Positions 33,701 to 42,221 of a stretch of 64,000 nt of DNA are shown in pieces. The stretch lies in NCBI GenBank assembly GCA_014138645.1, contig JACJIB010000009.1:124001-188000 (forward strand). Direction: 5' to 3'. The notes under the pieces are model-generated. The model searched no databases. It was not told where the DNA came from and worked only from the letters and a program-made list of their open reading frames with translations. The stretch is from Methylorubrum thiocyanatum (GTDB taxonomy: Bacteria > Pseudomonadota > Alphaproteobacteria > Rhizobiales > Beijerinckiaceae). Made by a program: the position numbers and the translations under genes. The stretch's first letter is position 1, and each line of letters opens with the position of its first letter.

Positions 33701-34981
33701 TCACGCTTGCGCGACCGGTCCGTCGAGCGGCGCGAGGCGGGGTTCGGGGGCGAGGGCCGCCGTGGGGCCCGGTCTCCGGGGCCGGCTGAGCCGGCGGGCG
33801 AGGTCCGGCAGATCGAGCTGCCGTTCCGCCGTCGCGGAGGGGCCGAAAACCCGCCGGTCGAGAGCGGCGAGGTCGCGCGCCAGATCCGGCTCCGCCTGCC
33901 AGAGGGCGGTCAGCTCGGGTTGCGCCTGCGCGGCGCGGGCAAGGATCGCGCGGACGGCCGCCGCGTCGCCCGAGGCTGCGGCGAGGCGCAGGCGACGGGC
34001 CTGTCCGCGGTCGAGCCGCAGGCGGCCGGGACCGGTACGGAAGCCGATCAGCGCGAGGCCGAGGCCGAAGGCGGCGAGCGTTGCCGCGGCCAGCGCGGGC
34101 CAGGAGGCGGGGCCCGTCGCCTTGAGATCCTCCTCCCGGTCGGCGAGGCCGCCGCCGATCTGGCGGGCGGGGATTTCGGCCTCGCGCAGGGTGCGGGTCA
34201 GCGTGTCGAACCAGGGGATCTTGATCGCGTCGAGCGGGATCACCTCGGGCACGCCCTTCTTGATGTCCCACTGGTAGGTCGCCCGCGCTACCGGGCCGGA
34301 GGGCGTGATGATGGTCTCGCGCTTCACCGGGCCGGCGAAGGTGATGATGCCGCGGGTGCGCATGACGGGGCGCGGCGGCAGGCCCTCGGCGAGCATGCCC
34401 TGCGCTTCGAGGGTCACGATCCGGCGGGCGGTGTCGCCCAGGTTCAGCGTCTCGGGATCGGGATCCCAGGAATCGGTGATCGCCACGTCCCGCGCCGGCA
34501 GCCACCACGGCTCCGCCGCATCGGGGCCGCCGCTCGGCCCGGTCCAGGCCGCCACGGGGAACGGAATCGGCTCCGAGCGCACGTCGATCTGCTTGCGCTC
34601 GCCGTTGTCGTTGATGGTGAGGCGGTGGATGAACGGGTCGATGGTGAAGGTCCCCGTATGCTGGGGGAACACCGCGATGGTGCGCTCGAATTCCAGTGCC
34701 ATCTGCCCGTCCGGCATCCGGGTGCGACCCCAATGGTCGCGGCCGAGCTGCGTCCAGGAGAAGTTGACGAGCGCGGGCTGGCGCACCTCCTCCAGGAGGA
34801 CCTGCGTGCGGTAGACCCCGCGCAGGCGCAGCAGCACCATCTCGCGGGCATAGGGCTGCGTCCCGTTGGGGAGATCGGGCGTCACCGTGAGGGTGAGGTC
34901 GCCGGGCTCGACGGCGCGGGCCGGGACGGCGAAGGCCAGCAGGATCAGGAGCGTGCTGAGGATCGTGCGAGCGGTTACCAC
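33701..34981 (-). CDS. batD: BatD-like protein (Bat operon)
   Basis: A 426-residue membrane-anchored protein with a signal peptide (LLILLAFAVPARA) and beta-rich periplasmic part. One C-terminal membrane helix lies near PALAAATLAAFGLGLALIGF. A cytosolic tail with an ARRLRLAAASGDAAAVRAIL segment resembles the protein-binding end of BatD/BatE. GTG start at 34981 overlaps the upstream TPR gene's stop region. It is the last gene of the Bat operon. Confidence 0.75.
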   Translation of the reverse strand: MVTARTILSTLLILLAFAVPARAVEPGDLTLTVTPDLPNGTQPYAREMVLLRLRGVYRTQVLLEEVRQPALVNFSWTQLGRDHWGRTRMPDGQMALEFERTIAVFPQHTGTFTIDPFIHRLTINDNGERKQIDVRSEPIPFPVAAWTGPSGGPDAAEPWWLPARDVAITDSWDPDPETLNLGDTARRIVTLEAQGMLAEGLPPRPVMRTRGIITFAGPVKRETIITPSGPVARATYQWDIKKGVPEVIPLDAIKIPWFDTLTRTLREAEIPARQIGGGLADREEDLKATGPASWPALAAATLAAFGLGLALIGFRTGPGRLRLDRGQARRLRLAAASGDAAAVRAILARAAQAQPELTALWQAEPDLARDLAALDRRVFGPSATAERQLDLPDLARRLSRPRRPGPTAALAPEPRLAPLDGPVAQA

Positions 34982-35913
34982 GGGTTGCTCCCTCCCGGGA
35001 TGGCGGTGCCGGCCTCGATGCGCCGGGCCTGCTCGGCCTTGAGGCGCAGCTTCAGGTAACGGCCGGGCTCGTCCGGCAGGGTCTGGAGCCAGAGCCGGTC
35101 GGGATGGATCTCGTGCGCCTCGAAGCTCTTGGTCACCCGCCGCGCCTCGCGCTCGGGCGCGGCGGCGACCATGGCCGAACCGGCGCCCTGGCGCCCGCGG
35201 CCGGCGGCGTCGCTCGCCGAGCCGCGGGCCTGCCCCTTGCCGGAATCGATCGCCTGCTGCTCCGCCTTGCCGCGCCGTGCCACCGGGCTGGTGCCGGGCA
35301 GGGAGGCGGAGGAACTCGCCTCCTTGTTGCCGGCCAGACCCTCGCCGCTGGAGGTCGAGCGGATGTCGTCGTTCTGGTCCTGGTTGGCGGTGTTGTTGTA
35401 GCGGGCGCCGTACTGGGCCGAGGCGTTGGCGATGCCGCCGCCCTTGCCGCGGTCGATCTCCTCTTCCAGTGCCTTGGCGATCAGCGAGCGGTTGGCCTGC
35501 GCGTCGGCGTCGCGCGGGTTGTAGGTCAGCGCCTCGTCGTAGGCGTCGAGCGCGCCCTTGAGGTCGCCGGAGCGCGCGAGCGCGTTGCCGAGATTGTAGG
35601 CGCCGCGCTTCCCCTGAGCCCGGAACAGCGGGATCGCCTCGTCGTAGCGTCCGGCCTCGTAGAGGGCGGCGGCGCGCCAGGCGGGAGCCTCGAATACGTT
35701 CACGGCGGCGCCGGGAAAGCCGGTCGCCATCAGGAGGCGGCCGAGGCTGGTGCGCGGGTCCGCGATCAGGAGCAGGCCGACGATGCCGATGCCCGCCAGC
35801 GCGAGCCCGGCGAGGCGCGCGAGCCTGCGCCAATGCCGGGGAAAGGCGACGGGCAGGGTCCGCCGCAGCGGCGTCGAGCGCAGGAAGGCGCGCGGGGGGA
35901 AGGGCGCCGTCAT
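34975..35913 (-). CDS. BatC-like TPR protein
   Basis: A 312-residue protein with an N-terminal membrane helix (LAGLALAGIGIVGLLLI). TPR-like repeats follow (WRAAALYEAGRYDEAIPLF, YNLGNALARSGDLKGALDAYDEAL). The long C-terminal half is Gly/Ser/Gln/Asn-rich and probably disordered, and ends in a short folded piece (HPDRLWLQTLPDEPGRYL). The ATG overlaps the stop of the VWA gene by one base. In Bat operons this protein is expected to sit with BatA/BatB at the inner membrane. Confidence 0.75.
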   Translation of the reverse strand: MTAPFPPRAFLRSTPLRRTLPVAFPRHWRRLARLAGLALAGIGIVGLLLIADPRTSLGRLLMATGFPGAAVNVFEAPAWRAAALYEAGRYDEAIPLFRAQGKRGAYNLGNALARSGDLKGALDAYDEALTYNPRDADAQANRSLIAKALEEEIDRGKGGGIANASAQYGARYNNTANQDQNDDIRSTSSGEGLAGNKEASSSASLPGTSPVARRGKAEQQAIDSGKGQARGSASDAAGRGRQGAGSAMVAAAPEREARRVTKSFEAHEIHPDRLWLQTLPDEPGRYLKLRLKAEQARRIEAGTAIPGGSNPW

Positions 35914-36836
35914 CACGCGCTCCGGCGGAACAGGAGGAGGGCCGGCAGGAGCGCCAGCAGCAGCAGCCAGCGGCCGAAATCGGCGAAGGCGAGCACGCCG
36001 TAGCCGCCCGCGGCGAGGTGCTGGGCGGTCGAGGCGCCGACCCGGTCGAGCACCGCCTGCGCGCCGTCGATGTCGGCGGCCCTTCCCCCGCCGGTACCGG
36101 CAAGCCGGTCGAGGCCGGCCCGGTCGGGGCGCGGCGCGCCGGGCGGCAGCGCCTTGGCGGCGGGCACGAACAGGGCGTGGAGCTGCCAGCCCTTCTCGCG
36201 GATCGCCGCGGCCTCGCGCTCGGCGGCCTGCCCGATCCCGTCGCCGTCCGAGATCAGCACCACGTCGGCGGCGACGACGTTGGCCTCGGCGAGCGTGCGG
36301 CGGGCGAGCGCCAGCCCGCGCTCCGGGTGGCTGCCCCGGTCGGGCACGGTGTCGGCGTCCAGTGCGAACAACGTCGTGGCGAGGCTCTCCCGGTCGTTGG
36401 TCGGCGAGAGGGCGGTGTAGGCATCGCCCGCATAGACGATCAGCGCCAGCGAGCGCGTGCCCGCGGCCTCCGCCACCGCCTGGGCCGCCTGCCGCGCCTC
36501 CTTGAAGCGCCCGCCCTCGGTCACTGAGCGCGACAGGTCGAGCACGATCACCGTGGCATCGAGGTTGCGGAAGGTCGCGGCCTCCGGACGCTCGACCGCC
36601 GGGCCGGTGAGCGCGAGCGCCAGGATGCCGGCGGCGAGCGCGGCGGCGAGGTTGGCCTGCCGGCGGCCGCCGAGCACCGCCCCGCGGCGGGCGAACAGGG
36701 CCATCAGGTGGGGATCGACCGCCTTGCCCCAGTCGCCGAGGGGCGCCGAGCGCCACGCCGCGCGCAGCGCCAGCAGGGCCACCACGGGAATCGCCAGGAA
36801 CCAGAGCGGGCGCAGGAGGGTGAGGGACTCGATCAT
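35913..36836 (-). CDS. batB: VWA-domain membrane protein, BatB type
   Basis: A 307-residue protein with two N-terminal hydrophobic segments. A VWA domain has the MIDAS-type DLSRSVTEGG and ISDGDGIGQ, and the C-terminal membrane helix reads LLLLALLPALLLF. The DxSxS is present (D-L-S-R-S). Metal-dependent protein binding in the periplasm is expected. Stop and next start overlap by one base. Confidence 0.85.
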   Translation of the reverse strand: MIESLTLLRPLWFLAIPVVALLALRAAWRSAPLGDWGKAVDPHLMALFARRGAVLGGRRQANLAAALAAGILALALTGPAVERPEAATFRNLDATVIVLDLSRSVTEGGRFKEARQAAQAVAEAAGTRSLALIVYAGDAYTALSPTNDRESLATTLFALDADTVPDRGSHPERGLALARRTLAEANVVAADVVLISDGDGIGQAAEREAAAIREKGWQLHALFVPAAKALPPGAPRPDRAGLDRLAGTGGGRAADIDGAQAVLDRVGASTAQHLAAGGYGVLAFADFGRWLLLLALLPALLLFRRSA

Positions 36837-36849
36837 GCGATGGTCCCGC

Positions 36850-37869
36850 TCAAGTTCTGCGCCGCGTCGCGAGGAGCCCGCAGGCGCAGAGGAAGGCGAG
36901 CGCCGCCGGCCAGGGCCAGAGGTCGCGCCGCAGGGGCAGCGGCGGCGCCTTGGCGCGCCCGCCTTCCAATTCGTCGATGGCGGCGGCGACGTTTTCGAGG
37001 TCGTCGGTGGTCTTCACCCGGAACGCTCGGCCGCCGCTGGTGTCGGCCATGGCGCGCAGGGTCTCGACATCGACCACGTCCTGCTCGTTGTTGGGGTTGT
37101 CGGCCATGTCGATCGGCCCGAGCGCGATGGTGTAGACCCGCACGCCGAGATCCTTGGCCAGGGCCGCGACGTCCTTGGGCGCGGTCTGGCCGGCATTGTT
37201 GGCGCCGTCGGAGAGCAGCACCACGACCTTGTCGCGGGAGGGGGGCGGGCCGCCGCCCTCGGCATCCGCGATCTGGGCCGGCGCGAGCCGCTTCAGGGCG
37301 AGGCCGAGGCCGTCGCCGATGCCGGTGGAGCGCCCGACGAGGCCGATGGTCGCCTCCTCCAGGGTGCGGGCCACGGCCGCCGTATCGAAGGTGGGGGCGG
37401 CGGCGACGTAGGCCTGATCGGCGAACTCGACGAGGCCGATCCGGTCGCCCGCCCGGCGGCGGATGAACTCGGCGCCCACGCGCTTGACCGCCGCGAGCCG
37501 GCTGACGGTCTCGCCGTCGAGCGAGAAGTCCTTGCGCTCCATGCTGCCCGAAAGGTCGAGGGCGAGCACGATCTCGCGGGCCGAAGCCGGCAGCGCGAGG
37601 GCGGGCAGGACGAGGCGGGGCCCGGCGAGCGCGACGACGAGCGCCACCCACAGCGTCCCGATCAGCCACAGGCGCCGCCGGCCGCGGGCGGCGACGGTGT
37701 CGGCGCGCTCGGCCGCGCCGACGAGGGAGGGCGGGACGCGCAGCGCACCGCTGCCGCCCTCGCGCTCCGGCGGGATCAGCCGGGCGGCGAGCGGCAGGGG
37801 CAGGAGCAGGAGCGCGAGCGGCGTCGCGAAGTCGAAGGCGGAGAGAAGGGCCGTGAACCAGGCGGGCAT
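36850..37869 (-). CDS. batA: VWA-domain membrane protein, BatA type
   Basis: A 339-residue protein with an N-terminal helix, a second helix near residue 65 and a VWA domain. The MIDAS motif is intact (LALDLSGSMERKDF), and LLSDGANNAGQT holds the MIDAS Asp. A C-terminal helix follows (WPWPAALAFLCACGLL). It starts 5 bases after the DUF4381 stop. It is the first of the VWA pair and ends 14 bases before batB. Confidence 0.87.
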   Translation of the reverse strand: MPAWFTALLSAFDFATPLALLLLPLPLAARLIPPEREGGSGALRVPPSLVGAAERADTVAARGRRRLWLIGTLWVALVVALAGPRLVLPALALPASAREIVLALDLSGSMERKDFSLDGETVSRLAAVKRVGAEFIRRRAGDRIGLVEFADQAYVAAAPTFDTAAVARTLEEATIGLVGRSTGIGDGLGLALKRLAPAQIADAEGGGPPPSRDKVVVLLSDGANNAGQTAPKDVAALAKDLGVRVYTIALGPIDMADNPNNEQDVVDVETLRAMADTSGGRAFRVKTTDDLENVAAAIDELEGGRAKAPPLPLRRDLWPWPAALAFLCACGLLATRRRT

Positions 37870-37874
37870 CGGGG

Positions 37875-38330
37875 TCAGGCCCGGATCTGTGAGAGCAGGC
37901 GGCCGAGGCCGGTATCGATGGCGGCCGGATCGATGGAATCGGGCCGCCGGTAGAGGTCGTCGGCGAAGGCGCGGCCGGGACCGGAGCGGAAGAAGTCGGT
38001 GGCGAAGGTGGCGTCGAGGGTCGCCGCCCAGGCGGGTCCGCGGCTGCGCGCCGCCTCCTCGCCCTTCAGCGTGCGCACCACCCGCCGCAGCAGACGGGCC
38101 TGGGCGACGCGGCGGGCTTCCGGTTCCAGGCGGGCGGCGAGTGCCAGCTCCCGCAGGGCGGCGCGCCGCACCGACACGGCGCGGCGGGCCCGCACGAGGC
38201 GGATCAGGCCGACGAGCAGCGCGAGGCCGAAGCCGAGGGCCAACGCCGCCACCATTTCCGGCTGCACCGCGCTGGTGCCGCCGGTCGGGAGGTGCAGGCC
38301 GCGCAGGGTGGAGAGATCGGGGGCGTTCAT
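37875..38330 (-). CDS. DUF4381 domain protein (Bat operon)
   Basis: A 151-residue protein with one membrane helix (ALALGFGLALLVGLIRLVRA) and a cytosolic helical part (ALRELALAARLEPEARRVAQ). DUF4381 proteins regularly sit between DUF58 and VWA genes in Bat operons, which supports a structural role in the complex. The ATG is at 38330, followed upstream by a GC-rich repeat region. Confidence 0.78.
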   Translation of the reverse strand: MNAPDLSTLRGLHLPTGGTSAVQPEMVAALALGFGLALLVGLIRLVRARRAVSVRRAALRELALAARLEPEARRVAQARLLRRVVRTLKGEEAARSRGPAWAATLDATFATDFFRSGPGRAFADDLYRRPDSIDPAAIDTGLGRLLSQIRA

Positions 38331-38343
38331 GGCTGCCGCGCCC

Positions 38344-38462
38344 GCTCTCCTCCCCCTTGCGGGGAGGAGTTGGAGGTGAGGGGGGCGCAGGATGGGGTGA
38401 AGCGGTGCCGTCTGCACCACCCCCACCCCTGGACCCTCCCCACAGGGGGGAGGGGAGAGCGT
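38344..38462. repeat. intergenic GC-rich palindromic repeat
   Basis: Two hairpins lie inside this 119-base gap of the Bat operon: CTCCTCCCC/GGGGAGGAG at 38347-38369 and a second CCCTCCCC/GGGGGAGGG near 38434-38455. The outer GCTCTCC and GGAGAGC arms can close the whole element. The sequence type recurs at 32481 and 50777. It resembles REP-like intergenic elements of Methylobacterium, which is a recall-based match. Confidence 0.6.
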
Positions 38463-38465
38463 GCC

Positions 38466-39398
38466 TCACAGCACCGCATCGAGCCGCTCCATCAGGGGCG
38501 CGTAACTCTCCGGCCCGGCCTCGACGTCGATGCGCAGCCCCTCGATGCCGCAGGCGTGGAGGCGGGCGAGGCGCGGATCGACCGTGTCGTCGGCGGGGGG
38601 CGCCCCGCGGCGGGCCTGGACGGTGCCGCGGTGCCCGTCCGGCAGGGCGTAGGGGTAGAGGCCGGCGGGGCGGGTGCGCTCGAAGGCGTCGCTGACCAGC
38701 AGCAGGCGGATCGAGAGCCGCTCGGCGAGCGCGGTGATCAGACTTTCGAAATCCGGCCCCGGCGCATCGAGTGCGCTCGCCACGACGAGATGGCCGCCGG
38801 AAGGCAGCAGAGAGCGGGCGAGCGACAGGGTGTCGGTAAGCGGCGGGTCGCTCGTGCTTTGGCGCGCGAGGGCCTCGGCATGGGCATGGGCGAGGGCGCC
38901 GGTCACCGCCGTCATCGCCCGCTCGCCGCCGGCCGGGCGCACCACCGCGGGCTCGCCCGCGCCCGCGGCGATCAGGCCGATGCGCCCGCCATCGCCGACG
39001 ATGCGCCAGCCCAGCAGCGCCAGCGCCTCCGCCGCCGCGACCGAGCGCAGCGCCCGGCGGGTGCCGAACAGCATCGAGGGCCGGAAGTCGGCGAGCAGCA
39101 CCACGGCGCGGTCGCGCTCGTCGTGGTGGGTGCGCACGTGCAATTCGCCGGTGCGGGCGGTGGCGTTGCGGTCGATGAAGCGGCGGTCGTCGCCCTCGGA
39201 CCAGGGCCGCACGTCGTCCGGCTCCGAGCCGCGCCCGCGCTTTCGCGTGACGATGCCGCCGGGCAGGCCGGCGATGGTGCGCGTTGCAGGCGAGACGCCG
39301 CGTCGCGCCAGATGGCGCAGGCTCATCAGCCCGGCACCGGAGAGATGGATGCCGGGGGCGTCGGTCGGGTCGCTCGCGGGCGCCGCGGTGGCGGTCAT
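38466..39398 (-). CDS. DUF58 domain protein (Bat operon)
   Basis: A 310-residue protein of the DUF58/YeaD family. RRGRGSEPDDVRPWSEGDDRRFIDRNATARTG is the hallmark block, near residue 50-85. It usually works with MoxR and VWA proteins. No clear membrane segment. It starts five bases after the moxR stop (39404) and precedes the repeat region. Confidence 0.88.
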   Translation of the reverse strand: MTATAAPASDPTDAPGIHLSGAGLMSLRHLARRGVSPATRTIAGLPGGIVTRKRGRGSEPDDVRPWSEGDDRRFIDRNATARTGELHVRTHHDERDRAVVLLADFRPSMLFGTRRALRSVAAAEALALLGWRIVGDGGRIGLIAAGAGEPAVVRPAGGERAMTAVTGALAHAHAEALARQSTSDPPLTDTLSLARSLLPSGGHLVVASALDAPGPDFESLITALAERLSIRLLLVSDAFERTRPAGLYPYALPDGHRGTVQARRGAPPADDTVDPRLARLHACGIEGLRIDVEAGPESYAPLMERLDAVL

Positions 39399-39403
39399 GG
39401 CGG

Positions 39404-40399
39404 CTACAGCGCCCGTGTCCGCTCGACCAGCCCACCGATGATGCCCCGCGTGGTGCGCCCCTCCGCCGCCGCGCGCCAGGTCAGGCCGATGCGGTGGGAG
39501 AGAGCGTCGGCGGCCAATTCCGCGATGTCCTCGGGCACGACGTGGTCGCGGCCGTGCAGGTAGGCCCGCGCCTTGCCGGCGACCATCAGGGCGAGCGTGC
39601 CGCGGGGCGAGGCCGGGTGCTCGATCGCCGCGCGCAGCTCCGGCGCCACGCTGTCGCCGCGGGTGCCGGCCACGAGCCGCACCAGATAATCCTTGAGCGC
39701 GGGCGAGACGTAGGTGGCGAGTGCGGCCTCGCGGGCGGCGATCACCTCGGCGACCGAAAGCTTCACCGGCATCGCCTCGGCGTGGTGGTTCAACTCGCCC
39801 TCGACGAGATCGAGGATGCGGCGCTCGGAGGCCTCGTCGGGCATCTCCACGACGACGTGGAGCAGGAAACGGTCGAGCTGCGCCTCCGGCAGCGGGAAGG
39901 TGCCCGCATGCTCGATAGGGTTCTGGGTGGCCACCACCATGAACGGATCGGGCAGACGGTGGGTATGGCCGGAGACGGTGATCTGCCCCTCGGCCATCGC
40001 CTCGAGCAGCGCCGACTGCACCTTGGGGGGGGCGCGGTTCACCTCGTCCACGAGGATCAGCGAGTGGAACAGGGGGCCGGGCAGGAACTCGAAGGTGCCG
40101 GCATCCTGGCGCCAGACGGTGGTGCCGGTGAGGTCGGCCGGCATCAGGTCGGGCGTGCACTGAACGCGGGCGAAGGAGCCGTCGAGCCCGTCCGACAGGC
40201 GCTTGACCGCGCGGGTCTTGGCGAGGCCCGGCGCGCCCTCGATCAGCAGGTGGCCGCCGGTCAGGAGGCCGATCAGCAGGCGCTCGACCAGCTTGTCGGC
40301 GCCGATCAGCCCGTGGGCGAGGCCGTCGCGAAGTTGAAGGATGCGGTCGCGGACGGGGGTCGTCTCCGCCGCGGGCCGGGCGAGGGCCTCGACGCTCAT
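39404..40399 (-). CDS. moxR: MoxR family AAA+ ATPase
   Basis: A 331-residue AAA+ chaperone-type ATPase that is thought to assemble or activate VWA partners. Walker A is EGAPGLAKTRA, Walker B is LILVDEVNRAPPK, sensor 1 is VATQNPIEH, and FPLPEAQLDRFLL is the MoxR signature. It is the first protein gene of the Bat operon after a small leader ORF whose stop overlaps the moxR ATG (ATGA). The frame upstream to 40657 is open but has no good start. Confidence 0.93.
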   Translation of the reverse strand: MSVEALARPAAETTPVRDRILQLRDGLAHGLIGADKLVERLLIGLLTGGHLLIEGAPGLAKTRAVKRLSDGLDGSFARVQCTPDLMPADLTGTTVWRQDAGTFEFLPGPLFHSLILVDEVNRAPPKVQSALLEAMAEGQITVSGHTHRLPDPFMVVATQNPIEHAGTFPLPEAQLDRFLLHVVVEMPDEASERRILDLVEGELNHHAEAMPVKLSVAEVIAAREAALATYVSPALKDYLVRLVAGTRGDSVAPELRAAIEHPASPRGTLALMVAGKARAYLHGRDHVVPEDIAELAADALSHRIGLTWRAAAEGRTTRGIIGGLVERTRAL

Positions 40400-40497
40400 C
40401 GCCGCGCCTCTACCGGCACGCGTCCCAGCACGCTTGCCGGCACCGCCTGCGCCGGTCGAGCCTCGGCCGTCGTCGCAGGAGAAAAATCCTGCCGCAT
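40396..40497 (-). CDS. 33-codon leader ORF coupled to moxR
   Basis: A short gene (MRQDFSPATTAEARPAQAV...EARR) with a strong SD (GAGGAGA) about 6 bases before its ATG. Its TGA overlaps the moxR ATG as ATGA. A small hairpin (CAGGA/TCCTG around a T-rich loop) covers codons 3-8. It lacks any obvious leader-peptide amino-acid bias. A TATAAG hexamer at 40523-40528 could be its -10 element. Translation is likely from the SD and the coupling. Confidence 0.5.
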   Translation of the reverse strand: MRQDFSPATTAEARPAQAVPASVLGRVPVEARR

Positions 40498-40719
40498 GCG
40501 CGTCTCCTCGTCGTGGGTTCTTCTTATAGGTCCCACAATCCTGCCGGTTTGCCCGCTGCCCGGTCGCCGCGTCAATCCCGCGCCGGGATGCTTGCCCTGG
40601 GCAAATTGACCGCATTCGGCTGATGCGCGCCCGGATCAGTGAAGTTTCGTCACGCAAGCGTCATGCTCGTGCGACAGCGAACGGCACGCCTGCGAGACCG
40701 AGATGCTGTCGAAACGGTT
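40498..40719. other. 222-base divergent region between Bat and mgtC genes
   Basis: This holds the promoter of the Bat operon (minus) and that of the MgtC gene (plus). A TATAAG hexamer lies at 40523-40528 on the minus strand. No gene is visible. Confidence 0.4.
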
Positions 40720-41439
40720 ATGATGCCCGGCCCCTTTCCCTTTCCCACGCCCGAAGCCCTCAATTCCGGGATCAGCCTCGCGGTGGCCTTCGCTCTCGGC
40801 ACGCTGATCGGCGTCGAGCGGCAGTACCGGCAGCGCAGCGCGGGTCTGCGCACCGCCGTGCTGGTGGCCATCGGCGCCGCCGCCTTCGTCGATCTCGGCA
40901 TGCGGCTGACCGGCGGCGAGGGGGCGACCCGCGTCGTCGCCTACGTCGTCTCCGGCATCGGCTTCCTCGGCGCGGGCGTGATCATGAAGGAGGGCATGAA
41001 TGTGCGCGGCCTCAACACCGCCGCGACCCTCTGGTGCTCGGCCGCCGTCGGCGCCTTCTCCGGGGCGGACCTGCCGCTGGAGGCCTGTTTCGTCACCATC
41101 GCGGTGCTTGCCGGCAACACGCTGCTGCGCCCGCTCGTCAACCTGATCGACCGCATTCCGATCGACGAAAGCGCCACGGAGGCGACCTACGCGGTGCAGG
41201 TGACCGTGCCGGCCGAGAAGGCCGGTCTCGCCCGCGACCTGCTGGTCGAGCGGCTGGAGGCAGCCGACTATCCCGTCGGCGCGACGGAGGTGGAGGAGCG
41301 CGGCGAGACCAGCGTGGACGTCATCGCCACGCTCACCGCGACGACGGTCCATTCCAAGGATCTCGACGCTGTCGTGGCCGATCTGGAGAAGCGGCCCGAG
41401 GTGCGCCACGCGACATGGTCGGTGCAGACGGGGGATTGA
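40720..41439 (+). CDS. MgtC/SapB family membrane protein
   Basis: A 239-residue protein with five N-terminal helices. Hallmarks are LGTLIGVERQYRQRSAGLRTAVLVAIGAAAF and GIGFLGAGVIMKEGMNVRGLNTAATLWCSAAVG. A C-terminal ACT-like domain follows (AVQVTVPAEKAGLARDLL). MgtC-type proteins are linked to Mg adaptation and intracellular or acid stress. Two adjacent ATGs are possible starts (40720/40723). Confidence 0.88.
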   Translation: MMPGPFPFPTPEALNSGISLAVAFALGTLIGVERQYRQRSAGLRTAVLVAIGAAAFVDLGMRLTGGEGATRVVAYVVSGIGFLGAGVIMKEGMNVRGLNTAATLWCSAAVGAFSGADLPLEACFVTIAVLAGNTLLRPLVNLIDRIPIDESATEATYAVQVTVPAEKAGLARDLLVERLEAADYPVGATEVEERGETSVDVIATLTATTVHSKDLDAVVADLEKRPEVRHATWSVQTGD

Positions 41440-41495
41440 CGCGGCTCGCACACCGCCGAAATGTGCTACATGAGTAGCACTCGGCAGGTGAGGCC

Positions 41496-41774
41496 ATGGC
41501 CACCATCGTAAAAGTGCGACGCCAGGGCGGCGCGCGCATCGTCACTCTGCCTTCCGCGCTGTTGGCGCGGATCGGGGCGGATGCCGGCACGTCTCTGGCT
41601 CTCGACGTCAAGGGCGGGGCGATCGTCGCCAAGCCGGTCGCTGACGCTCCGGCTCCCCGTCGGCGGCGTTACATGCTGTCGGAGCTTCTCGTCGGAGCGG
41701 AGCACCTTCCGGATCTCTACCGTAGTGTCGAGGGCGCTCTCGATGGCGATCCGGTCGGGAACGAGATCGGCTGA
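41496..41774 (+). CDS. MazE/AbrB-type antitoxin
   Basis: A 92-residue protein with an N-terminal SpoVT/AbrB swapped-hairpin domain (IVKVRRQGGARIVTLPSALLARIG). The C-terminal half (RRRRYMLSELLVGAEHLPDLY) would contact the toxin, as in MazE. It overlaps the toxin start by one base (TGATG). Confidence 0.8.
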   Translation: MATIVKVRRQGGARIVTLPSALLARIGADAGTSLALDVKGGAIVAKPVADAPAPRRRRYMLSELLVGAEHLPDLYRSVEGALDGDPVGNEIG

Positions 41775-42145
41775 TGGGACCGCGGCCCCGTATTCCGAAG
41801 CGAGGGGACATCTATTCGATCAACCCGAACCCCGTCGCTGGCAGGGAAATGCGCGATCGGCATTACTGGCTCGTTCTGAGCCCGGAGGCCGTCAACGTGC
41901 ATGGCGTTGCGATTACCGTGGTGATCGCGACTGTTGCGGCGGGAGCCCGCGCGGCGGGGCTTGCGGTTCCGATCTCCGCAGAGGGTGTGACGGGGGTGGC
42001 GATCTGCACGCAATTGCGCAGCTTCGATCTGCGTGCCCGTATCGCCAACGGTAGCGCATCGTTTGCGGGGACGGCCGACATCAAAACGGTCGAGGATGTC
42101 GCCGCGCGCGTCGCCGATCTGTTGGATCCTCAGCCCGAGGTTTGA
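41774..42145 (+). CDS. PemK/MazF-type mRNA interferase toxin
   Basis: A 123-residue toxin that would cleave mRNA, with the MazF/PemK opening RGDIYSINPNPVAGREMRDRHYWLVLSP. The core strand is VPISAEGVTGVAICTQLRSFDL. It overlaps the antitoxin gene by one base and has no own SD visible, consistent with coupling. The catalytic Arg of the family is expected in the GREMR region. Confidence 0.85.
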   Translation: MGPRPRIPKRGDIYSINPNPVAGREMRDRHYWLVLSPEAVNVHGVAITVVIATVAAGARAAGLAVPISAEGVTGVAICTQLRSFDLRARIANGSASFAGTADIKTVEDVAARVADLLDPQPEV

Positions 42146-42221
42146 AACGGGACATACGTCATCCTGAAAGAGACGTGAGGCTGCCGTCCTTCGGACATCG
42201 CTCAAGCACGCACGAGCCGCC

